Assembly (NCBI GenBank): GCA_019916065.1
Contig: CM034238.1
Location: 2,568,199 to 2,632,198, forward strand
DNA: 64,000 nucleotides
Direction: 5' to 3'
Origin: Vitellaria paradoxa
Lineage: Eukaryota; Streptophyta; Magnoliopsida; Ericales; Sapotaceae
Shown one piece after another: positions 19,301 through 30,179 of this stretch. Positions within the stretch are counted from its first letter, which is position 1; the number at the start of each line of letters is the position of its first letter. The notes under the pieces are model-generated. The model was not told the origin of the DNA and did not search any database. It was given only the letters and a program-made list of their open reading frames with translations. Made by a program: the position numbers and the translations under genes.

Positions 19301-21856
19301 ATGGATCAAGATAGCCAAAACAAGACGGAAAACCCGAGAACCGCCGCTGCCACTGAACCAACAACCGCTTTGGCATACCTCGACCCTCATTACTGGTTTG
19401 CACTGAGTCCGATCCCTAACCGACGGCTTATCTCATCCTAATTTTGTTTATTCTGTTATATATTTCAGGAATGAGAGGTTCGCTAATGAGGATCATTACG
19501 AATGGTTTAAAGACTACTCGCATTTCCGGCATCTCATTCAGCAACACATCAAACCCCATTCCTCCGTATAAATCCTCTCTCTGTGATTGGTTTATTTAGT
19601 CAGAATTATTTTACTTATTAATGGAGCTTCTCAAACACGAGCAATGTAGGTCTTGGAGCTGGGTTGTGGAAATTCGCAGTTGTGTGAAGAGCTCGACAAG
19701 GATGGAATTACCGAAATAACATGCATTGATCTGTCTGCAGTTGCCGTGGAGAAGATGAAGAAAAAGCTAATATCCAAGGGATACAAAGGTTTGTTGCTTG
19801 ATCTTTGAGAAAACATCTAGTTACCCAGTTTTCATATTCATTTGATTTTAAAATTTGATGATGAGCAAAATATAGTTGGAAGAGAAAAAGGCATGTTGCA
19901 TTTTCAATTTTTGTATGATCGGCAATAGGTGAAAAAATGTGGGAAGTTGAAATTCAGCTATCCATAGATTGTGCAATTCATCAGTTCAGTAATTTTAATG
20001 TTTGAGCCTGAGATTACAAAATGTCATTTCAAGTTGTTGATGTTGGAATATGTTTTCTGATTGTTGTGCCAATTATTGTGGTCATTAAAATTATAATGTA
20101 CTCCAATTTTAAATTCTCTATGCAGAACATGCAAGGATTTAATTGTTTTGAACACATAATCTGCTACATGGTTTAGAAGTTAACAGCATTTTGCAAAAGC
20201 CCTGCAAGGAATATTGAAATATTGAGTTGCAATACTGGAAACAAACTCGGGTTATTCAATTTTGCTAGCTTTTACTCCTGCAAAATAGAAGTCGTTGCCA
20301 GTTTTCACTCTTCTTGGCTGGAATCATGTTTTGTTTGGAAAGGGGGATGTTGATAGCTTGATTACGACTTGATTATTTTGATATTTCATGTTAGCACATT
20401 TGTTATGAAGTTTACGGCTTGACATTACATTTTGCGACATGAGGATAGTGGGTTGCTGTTGTAATGAAATTCCTTTGCAGTAACATTAGAGCTCTGCTGA
20501 CACTTCCTTTGGATCATAATTTTTTCTTTTTGTTTTTGATTATCCGTATCACCAGAAATTAAAGTGCTGGAAGCTGATATGTTAGACCTGCCATTTACTG
20601 ATGAATGTTTTGATGTGGTTATTGAGAAAGGGACCATGGTAACTAACAAAGCGTGATGGTTCTCATTTTTCATTTCAGTGTTATTCCTGTCTGTTGAACT
20701 TTGTTTATCTTTTTGTCACATTTAGTCCTTTTGACCTTTGATGTTGTCTAGTATTTGTGAATTTTGTGCTCCAAGGATGTATTGCTCGTGGACAGCGGTG
20801 ACCCTTGGAATCCACAACCTGCGACAGTAAACAGGGTAATGGCAATGCTTCAAGGGGTTCATAGGGTGCTTAAACCAGATGGTATGTTCATCTCAATCAC
20901 CTTTGGCCAGGTAATATACTTGTTACTCTAAGGGTGTGTTTGGAGTGAAGTTTTGGTGGGAAAAGAAAAGGGAAGGCAAGAGTAAAAGAAAAAGACAGAG
21001 AAAAGGGGAAGGAGACATAAAATCCCGACTACATGTTCTTATTTGAATAGATCCAAATATGTAATAGAATAAAAGGCATTCATCAATTAGTTAATTTTCT
21101 AATATAATTATTTTTAGTTTCTCAAAACCCGTGTGTTTTCCTTTCCATTTTCTATTGCAAACCTAACATAAAAAGTAATTTTGAATCCCCATTCCTTTAC
21201 TTTTGGTCTTAACAAATCCTTGATCCTAACACAGCCCAAGCGCCTCTTTTGGTATTATTTTTACCATGATATTTTCCTCAGCCGTAATTTCCATGTCTTA
21301 CAGCCACACTTCAGACGCCCTTTGTTTAATGCTCTAGAATTCACCTGGTCTGTGGAGTGGAACACTTTTGGTGATGGATTTCATTATTTCTTCTACATCT
21401 TGAAGAAGGTTAGTTATGTGAATCTCACTAGCTTTATATTCAGTGTCCATGGAGGCCATGCTTAGTGTAAGGTCTAACTAGGCATTTGGCTGCTATCATG
21501 TGGAAATGGAAGATTGCCGAGTGTTTTACATAGCTTTTGCAATGAGTCCATTTTATCTCACTTGGCAGTTGAAAGAGTTGCAATGCATGTGTAGAAACAT
21601 TTTAGGATGAAATGAAGTCATTCTTGTTTTGCCATTAATTATATGGTCAATGACGATTCCATTTTAGTAGTTTATGTCAGGCTTGCAAATGCACCCTTCT
21701 ACTCTTTTGTTGCCTGTGATTAAAGGAAAATAATTACAGGGCCAGAGATCATCAGAGAGCAATGGAATTAGTGAGAAGGTTGACAGGACATCCATTTCTC
21801 TGTTTCATGATGAACTAGAAACTGAAGACTATATTTTCCGAACCAACATCGATTAA
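19301..21856 (+). CDS. SAM-dependent methyltransferase, EEF1A lysine methyltransferase 4-like, 7 exons
   Basis: Exons: 19301-19395, 19469-19565, 19650-19788, 20556-20638, 20776-20910, 21304-21408, 21740-21856. Phases agree and give 256 residues starting MDQDSQNK. It is a class I Rossmann-fold methyltransferase: motif I VLELGCGNSQL (about residue 65), post-I acidic residue in ITCIDLSAVAV, then DVVIEKGTMDVLL and VHRVLKPDGMFISITFGQ. The N-terminal pattern YW.ERF....YEWFKDYS.FRHL and the segment PHFRRPLFNALEFTWSVEW match animal EEF1AKMT4 (METTL13/CSKMT-like group). By homology it may methylate a lysine of elongation factor 1A, but the plant substrate is not shown by sequence. Length is typical and no disruption is visible. 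Confidence 0.85.
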
Positions 21857-21868
21857 GTAGAAAGGCAA

Positions 21869-22008
21869 AACTGATTGTAACTTTTTGTTTTTCTTTTTCC
21901 TGCCCTTCTTGTAATTTCTGTTTCTTTGTGCTTGAAACTAATTGTAACTTTTTGTTTTTCTTTTCCAGCCCTTGTTTTAATCTCTGTTTCTTTGTGCTTG
22001 AAACTAAC
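21869..22008. repeat. Imperfect tandem duplication in the methyltransferase 3' UTR region
   Basis: TTGTAACTTTTTGTTTTTCTT...CTGTTTCTTTGTGCTTGAAACTAA occurs twice in a row, starting near 21874 and 21943, about 70 bp apart with small indels. It begins about 15 bp after the stop codon. Confidence 0.8.
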
Positions 22009-24156
22009 GTTCAATGGGCTGTATAGGTGTTCAACATCATGGCATTTACTCTCTGTGCTTTAAAATCAAGATTTGTAGCATGAGTTTTGGACCATCTGCT
22101 TGAATACTTTCTTTATCTATTGTTTGTCTTCTTTGCTGACTGTGGTTCGCGTGATAAATGGTCGGGGGCCTTGATGCATTTAGCTTCGAACTATCTACTA
22201 ATGATGTTTATGCAGGATCAAAGTTTCTCAAGCTACATTTTGGAACAAACCCTTTTTATTAATTTTGATTTTGGGTGAAAAGATATGTGTGATCTTTAAG
22301 CTGTTTTATGGTTCGGACTTCCAATATTATTTGAACTTCTTTTGCCAATTTGTGAATTCTTCTTCAATTAATTAAAAGAATCAATTTATTAATTAAAAGA
22401 ATGAAATTGATTGATATTATGATGCTAATAAAGTAAGGGAGAACTTGATTGATGAGATGAAAATAGATTCTCTTTGGAAACATTTGAATTTTGGAATTCA
22501 TTCGATTTTAAAAGTAAGAAATTGAGTTGAATTGATTTGATTTAATAAATAAAATTTTATTTTAGGAAAACATGTTGGAATTTGAAAATTTAACTAAAAT
22601 TTTTTTGTTTAAAACTTGAGCAAAATTAAATTGATTGGAAAAAAAAAATTAAATTTGATTTTGTTATAGGTTGTCTATTTTGTATAACGAGAATTTTATT
22701 ACAGATAGCATATTTAGGCTCTGTTTGAAATGATAAAAAATTTTAAAAAATGGTGAAAAACGTTGAAAAATTCTAAAAGTTATTTACTTTTTTATCTCAC
22801 TGCACAAATTTTAAATCCACAATTTATTTTACTTTATCTTATTTTATCTTATTTTTTGTCACTCCAAACGCATCCTTAATTCAATAGCATAATTTTTAAT
22901 ATAAGATCTGAGTAAAAAAGTGAGGGAGAAATTAGGTTCTGCTAGAGTTATATTAGGAATACTTTAACATAAATTTTTCCAAGTCCTTCAAAATTTGCTA
23001 CAAAAATCTCATTATAGAAAAATAATGCACAAATGATTTTTCTTAGGGCTATCGTGTGTAATGTTGACGCAAACGAATTAAACTGGTTGCGCAATCGGAT
23101 TGAATTGGTTGGTTTAAGTGGGAATTGAAGTTTAAATCTGTTTAATTTGATTATTTTATCAAAAATGCCATTGAATCGCCATGAATTAAAAAATAAAAAA
23201 TAAAAAAATAACCCATCTTGTAAGAACCATTGAACTGTCTGATTTTTGTAAAAGACGCTAAATGACATTTTAGCATTAATTCATCACAAATTTAGTGTCA
23301 CTACAATCGTATTACATATTCATGATTATTTGTTTGATTTTTGTAACCACGATTGGAATACTAAAAGTCAAAAAAAAAAAATTATAAAAGAGTATATTTA
23401 CAATTTAGGTGCGTCTGAAGTGACAAAAAATGAGATAAAGTAAGCTAAAGTGAAATAATTTGTGATTTCGTAATTCGTGTAATAAGATAAAAAGTGAATT
23501 ACTTTTAGAGATTTTCAGAAGTTTTCAGTGATTTTTAGTAAACCAAACGCACCCTTAATGTGTCTACTTTATTATACAAATATTATGTTATTAGATAATA
23601 AAATTTTAAAATTTATAAAATTAAGAGTTACATGAAATATCAAAATACATTATCTCCCTAAAAACACCAAAATATAATTTTATTATTTATGTATCATAAA
23701 ATTTAAAAATACACAAGCAATACTAGTTATAAAAACACCAAACACAAGCAATACTAGTTATAAAAATGCCAAATAATAAATATGTATTTGTTAGGTTATA
23801 TTTTAAATATTTTAACTTTATTTGTTTATTTTTAAGTGTATAAATTGTAAACAATATTTATAAAATAAATGATAAAATTTAATTTATATATTAAGTAAAT
23901 TTAATTAGACATCCTTAATTTTTAAAAATTAATATAAAGTTAAGTTCAGAATTAAAATACATTAGAAGTGGTACAGCTAATGTCCATGCAAGCAAACCCT
24001 CCACAGCCCCTTGCCCGCAGGGGGAGAAAATAAAAATAGAAACGACACCGTCTTCCAAAGTACCGACTTAATGTCCCAACTCCCAAGCGATGCGGATGCA
24101 CTGGCATTGCCTCGCTCTCTGCAATGCTCCATCGCGACGTTATTTTCCCGCCATAA
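22009..24156. other. Intergenic; 3' UTR remainder, repeats, promoter of the DUF616 gene
   Basis: Two copies of a dispersed repeat (family B) lie here: about 22708-22878 in inverted orientation (ends CACTCCAAACGCATCC) and about 23405-23556 in forward orientation (GTGCGTCTGAAGTGAC...ACCAAACGCACCC). Between them is unstructured A/T-rich DNA. A short direct duplication, CAAGCAATACTAGTTATAAAAA, occurs near 23714 and 23744. The last 200 bp become GC-richer toward the next gene and include GAAACGACACCGTCTTC. Confidence 0.55.
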
Positions 24157-27100
24157 ATGCCGTCGGCGACTTCTTCACCGTTATCGATGACATACGATAG
24201 CGTGTCGATCCCGATGCCGGACGACGAGCTGGACGATTTCTTCCGAAAGGCCAGACTCCAAGCCCTCAGGAGGCGCCGAGAATTGAGGAATCGCCGCAAA
24301 AAGAAGGAAATCTTCTGGCGAGCCGCCAGCAAACTGCTCTGGCAATGGTGGGCGACTCTTTTATTCCTTCTTGCCATCGCATTACTCTTGTTCGAGGTCT
24401 CGGCTATCTTTCACAATCCCCGAGAACCGCCGCCGAAATCGGACCTCTCCTTCGTGAATACGTCGGCGGGGGATCCGAATCGGCTCGATCCAATTACTCA
24501 TGTGGTCCATGGAGTCAAAGAACGTAAGCCCATCTACTTTGAATTGAATTAAATTGCGAGGCTTTATTGAATTTTTATACATAATAATTATTTGTGCTGA
24601 CTATTTCTTGTATCGTAAAACCCTACGCGTATACTCACAAATTCGGAAGGTGGATTAACTGAATCATTGCATATATTGGGGTCTTAGCTGTAATGTTTGT
24701 GTTGGAATTTTGATATGCTTTCAATATATAATTTTTATAATTGGTGGTGCTTGAGAGGGATTTTCTTCCTAGACCTGTGTAACCATCTCATCAAAGGCAA
24801 TGTGTTTTGTTACAACAAGCTTGTTCGTCTTCAGATTGAATAGGCCATATCAGTTGGATTGGTAATTTATGATTTTCTTCAGAGAAAAACATTCAATTGA
24901 CATCCAATGGCTTTCTTTTGTTTGGTTTCTAAAATGGAGTCTTGCTGTGGACAAATTTTGTAGGTTAGCAAGTGATAACATAAATTACAATGTTGATATC
25001 TCTAGTCCGATGCTTTGGGCCATTTTCATGTCAGTGCAATACTTCTTTCTGTGTCATTTGTTGGGGACTTTTATAACTGTAAGCAACCTTTAGATTTTGT
25101 TTTTTTGGGAAAATTCCATGAACGGAGTGGAGATAAACTCTTTTGCATAATCAGTCTGAAGTATCTTTATTTGGTGGCACTTTCTTTTTCTGAACGAGCT
25201 TTAGAATGGAGAAAAGTTCCACTTGGTTATAAAGCTCATTCTCTTACTCATAACTAACCTCTTAACTATCTCAGCATATGTTCATAGCATTAAATTTAAA
25301 GCTATTTATTCCTTCAATTTTGAACCTGTATCATTCATGCCGCGCAGTTTGTTATTCACATACAAGGATTTTGTCAAATTGCTTCAGTTTTTATTTCATT
25401 TTTTTATTATTATTATTATTTTGGTTTTTCTGGCTATGTTGTAAATGTTTAAAATGTTGCAACTTGTGGATGAAGTTTAAATAATTCTATCAGGTTGCTT
25501 GAAGTTATTGCCTCCAGAAGAACTTCAACATCTGGACATTCCTCCCGTTGGAGACCCCACTTTTCCTGTTGAACGAGTTTTGTACAAGTTGGAGACTGAT
25601 AAATCTCATTATGTTGGCAACACAACCCTTTGGCAGCAGCAAACAAAGGCTACGAGGTTTAATTTGTTCACCGGATACCAAACAGTTACTGAGAGAGATG
25701 AAAGTTATCAGGTCATGATCTGATTTTAATACCTTGAAGTGATATAGAATAAAGATGCAGCAAACTTGTAATTATCACAAGTTTGAAAATTCAGAAGTCT
25801 ACTTTAGAGGCCCTCCTTTCCTTTTGAGATATACATCGGAAAAAGAAAATCTGAATTTAAGTAATTCCATAAATTTTCAACATCTTCCACTTTCCATGTT
25901 TGGTGTTGCTTGTCATCTGGTTTCCAATTTATTTTATTGTATTGGTTATTATGCATAATGAATGTTTCAGGTAAATGAAACTGCTGTGCTACATTGTGGT
26001 TTCTACAGTGAAAAAGGAGGATTTAAGGTTTCAGATGAGGATAAAAGTTTCATGCAAACATGTAAAGTTGTGGTGTCCACTTGTGCATTTGGTGGGGGAG
26101 ATGATCTATATCAACCTATAGGAATGTCAGAGGCAACACTAAAAAAGGTATGTTAAACTGGAAATTATCGATATATTGGATTCTGTTGTGCTAGTTCATG
26201 TTGTTGTAATGTTTGTATTACAGGTTTGCTATGTGGCATTTTGGGATGAAATCACCCTCAAAACTCAGGAATTGGAGGGACACAGAATTGATGAGAACCA
26301 TATGATTGGAAGATGGAGTGGTGGTTGTTAGAGAGCTACCGTTTGTGGACCAACGTTTGAATGGTAAAATTCCAAAGGTAATATGAGGTGCCAATTACTT
26401 TTTAATTACTCTACATATACCCATGGAATTTATATATAAGTATTTTCTTCACTTCTTTCATGACTTGAAGAATACTGATATGGTGGTGACATCCATGTCA
26501 TGCTATAATTAGCTCTTGATGCTTTATTATCTGTTCTACTTATTAGATGACTATATTTTACTTCCTTCAAATTGATGGAAAAGCAGACTTAACTCGTTGT
26601 ATTTCTTATATATCCATTGTTAAAGCAGCAGCTCTCTCTCTTCAACCTCTAGGCACTTCTTTGCCAATTCTAGCAAACATTCATTACACACTTAGTGACA
26701 AGGAAATCTCCAATGGAAACTAAATTGTTTTCAAGAAGAAAGTCTAATCTGATAATGTTAGTCATTTTATTTAAGTTCATAAATTGAACTCTTAATCACA
26801 CTGAGATCTGCATGGATTTTGTGAAGATAGTATAACCTTCTTTGAATTACCCATTTCGGAATAAAATCCTTGTAAAATTTTAGATTTAGTCATGCAGGGG
26901 GATTGCCTGGCACACTTTCTTATTTATGCCGTTGTTAGATGTTAGGGCATAGACTATTTCCTCAAGCAAGGTATTCGATTTGGGTGGATTCAAAGTCTCA
27001 GTTTCGGAGAGATCCTTTGGGTGTTCTGGAAGCAATTCTTTGGAGCACAAACTCTTCACTTGCAATTTCAGAGCATGGAGCTCGAAGTAGTGTCTATGAT

Positions 27101-27875
27101 GAGGGAAAGGCTGTTGTCAAGAAAAACAAAGCCAACCCAAAAGAGGTTGAAATGCAGTTGACACAGTATCGTCGGGATGGATTCCCTGAGGATAAAAGGT
27201 TTAATGGAAAGAAAGGTATGATTTATACTGCCTCTTCCTTTTTGATGGTAGTATGTGAGGAAAAATAGCAAGTGCTATTAATGCACCATGGAAGTAATTT
27301 CTTGTCAATAGCTGGAGCAATATTTGGTGGTGAATATTAAATGCTAGGTTGCCTTATGAAGAATCACGACATTGTGTTTTCCCCATTTTAGCTATTAAAT
27401 ATTTCTCTTTGCATATTTTGTCACCTTCTCTCCAGACTATTATAATATGCATTTTGAAATTCCACTTCGTTTGCCTAATATTTACAGCGACATGCCCCAT
27501 CTATTATCATAAGTTCTCTGCTTGGGTCAGTAACATAAATGCCATAACATTTGTGTAGACGTGCAATTTAAGATTTTGGCACTCGAGAAAGGCCTTAGGC
27601 TCTCACCATCTTATTGAACGAACTAGATTTTAATTTTTGCAGCTTTATCTGAAGCTTCTGTCATTGTGAGGGAGCACACACCATTGACAAATCTCTTTAT
27701 GTGTCTCTGGTTCAATGAGGTAGTTCGATTCACCTCACGTGACCAGCTCAGTTTTCCCTATGTGCTGTGGCGGGTGAGAGTCCTTAGAAATATCAACATG
27801 TTCCCTGTCTGTACTCGTAAGGATCTAGTGAACAGCATGGGCCACAAGGGCAAGCCTAAGCCTCTAATCAGTTGA
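24157..27875 (+). pseudogene. DUF616 (TOD1/MUCI70-type) membrane protein gene, 6 exons, frameshift in exon 4
   Basis: Exons: 24157-24523, 25494-25711, 25971-26147, 26224-26377, 26939-27215, 27643-27875. If exon 4 were in frame the product would be about 475 residues. Features: a basic N-terminus (about residues 30-50), one membrane anchor near residues 62-84 (WQWWATLLFLLAIALLLFEV), then the DUF616 domain with CLKLLPPEEL, CKVVVSTCAFGGGDDLYQPI, VCYVAFWDE, LFPQARYSIWVDSKSQFRRD and NLFMCLWFNEVVRFTSRDQL. Such proteins are Golgi/endomembrane type II proteins; relatives are described as a hexosyltransferase (MUCI70) or an alkaline ceramidase (TOD1). Exon 4 is 154 nt instead of an expected 156. After TGG at 26314-26316 the frame shifts and meets TAG at 26329-26331, while VVVRELPF continues in another frame. 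All other exons look intact, so this is either a sequencing/assembly error or a young pseudogene. Confidence 0.8.
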
Positions 27876-30120
27876 TATTCTTTGGTGATCAGGTATTTTT
27901 CGATTCATTTATTAATAATATTATTTCCATTTGTTTGATCAGCTTGCTGGTAAATGTGATATTAAGGTTAAAAATGATAAGCTCTGCCTAGTTCATTGTT
28001 TGTCCCATCTTTTCATTCTTGGATCTCAATGTATATTTTATGCTTTCTGTGGTAATATTTCCCTCCCAATCCATCACCAAAAGAAAAGGGAAAAAGGAAA
28101 AGAAAAGAAAACATATCTTATTTTGGCAATTATAATCATGCTGTGCCTGGAGCTAGTGATAGGTGCACAAATCAATCCATTCCTGCATGACCTTTATTTT
28201 ATTTACTTGTCTCTTCCATTCCAGAATTAGATGAAACTACACGTTTGAGTGCGTTGCCAGGTGACCAGGAATAAAAATTGTTTTGAAGTGGTATATGAAA
28301 ATAGTGGGTCAACCTTCTTCTGTAAGCTTGCATTTCTGCTACTTCAGTGTTATCCCTCTGGCTTGCTAATAGGGAACATCAACCACTAGTTTATTCTTAC
28401 GATATCTCAGTAAAAGTGTGTTTTTCACTGAACGGTTATGTGAGAACACAGCACTTAAGGAGTTGGTGATGCAATTGGACTGATTGATGATGATTGCCAT
28501 GCTGACAGTAATATGTAGTTATGAGTACTTATGCCGAGATTATGTATTTGATTTTTTGGCTATTGTGGACAATTTATTTCGTATTGGTCAGGGATTGGGA
28601 CATCAAGGAACGTAACTTCTCGATCTTGCAGTCAGACAAAGAAGTAGCTAGCCAGCTTGTTCCTTCATGCGGTTCTTGCTCACACTTGCTCTCCCAGGTA
28701 TAAGTTTAAGCCACATATCAAATTCAATTATTAAAAAAGGCTAGAACTTGTTAAGCACAATCTGATTGAAGGGAGGATAACCTTCGTGTGTGTGCACTGA
28801 TGTTTGGATTTGGAAAGGTTTGGAGCTCATTCTGCAGCTGGCTTTTACACTTGAAGCATAACCCAGGATTCAGAGTGCGTTTTAGCTCCAAATCACTGGG
28901 CCCTGCACTTCTCAAACTGGGAAAGTGGAAGGCATAATTTTTGGCCATTTGTATGCAAATCTATTCCATTTTCGTGTTTTTTCTTTTTTCCCTGTAAATT
29001 AAGGAACGTGGTCCGTTGGGGAACTTATTTATTTATTCAAGTTCATCAACTATTTCAGATGTCTAAATAGGAAGCAAAGCATGTGTAGGAATTATGAAAC
29101 AAGGATCTGAATTTGGTTATCAACTATCTGAAAATAAAGATTATGGAAATGAGACGTCATTGTTTACATATGGTTTTATCATATAGCAGGAGCCTTCTCT
29201 CGAAAGGCCCACCTTTTCCTGAGCTCCTGCAGTCTAAAGTGTTATCGTTGAATGTGTTTTTCAGTTTCTCCCTTTCCTTGGTATATGTATCATTGGTGTC
29301 GGGCATTTTATCCATGTGTTTGTGAGATGCACGTGATATGAGCAATTATTATGTAGGAATGTCGCCATATCATGTTGGCGTTGGAGTTACAGTGAACTAA
29401 TTCAAATATATCACCTTAATTGCATCGGAAAAATATATATGTATATATATATTTACATTTATTTGAGTTTATATATAATAATTACTCATTTTGTTTTGGA
29501 TAATAAGGCTAGAGTCAAAATGCCAATGCTGAATGCATCGTGAAACCCAAGCATTCCTGTCCGTTTGAAGTGCTAGAAAGTTAGTATAAATTAGTACAGT
29601 CTTTTATTTTGTGTAGTATATAAACTTATTTTTATAGAGATTTGTTGTGTTCTATAGAGGTTCAAACGAAGAGAATAAAGTTGAAGGGATTAAAAGTATA
29701 TATATTTAAGAGAGATTCGAAAGAGATGACTGAATAAAAAAGCGGTCGTATAATGTAATATAATAAAGAAAAACTGATCCATTAGCCCCTTCAAACAGAC
29801 AAAAACTAGGTGAAAGATAGCCCTGGCTATTAAAAGGGAAGATCCGTATATAAATGTGGGCTTAGGTTAATCCCAAAGTTTGAAGAGATGCATAATTGTT
29901 TTATCATTGCCATTGACTAATTTGGCTTCACGGGCCTTCCGAAAGTTCGCTCTGGTGTCTGCTTCTGAAGTTCCACGCAAAACTAATCTCTCTCTCTCTC
30001 TCTCGAAATGGATGCACCAATGTTAGGTCATCTAGGTGAAAAGATTCGCTTTGGTTTTGACACAGAGAGAAACAGATAGTCTACCGACTTGGGACCGTGA
30101 TACTAGAAAGCCTTTTTTTT
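27876..30120. other. Downstream of the DUF616 gene; no gene recognised
   Basis: Holds the DUF616 3' UTR and then mixed A/T-rich sequence. The 28480-28960 part is less A/T-biased and has open frames on both strands (28521-28703, 28751-28948), but no splice-consistent model or recognised protein. A (CT)n run lies at 29988-30004. Confidence 0.45.
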
Positions 30121-30130
30121 ATCAGAAGGT

Positions 30131-30132
<2 letters not shown>

Positions 30133-30176
<44 letters not shown>
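30133..30176. repeat. (AT)22 microsatellite
   Basis: Uninterrupted AT/TA dinucleotides over about 44 bp. It accounts for the IYIYIY tract in the minus-strand open frame at 30081-30407, which is therefore not a gene. Another (TA)n lies at 32239-32262. Confidence 0.95.

Positions 30177-30179
<3 letters not shown>

Noticed and set aside
23952..24377. 141-codon minus-strand frame
   Set aside because: Antisense shadow of DUF616 exon 1.
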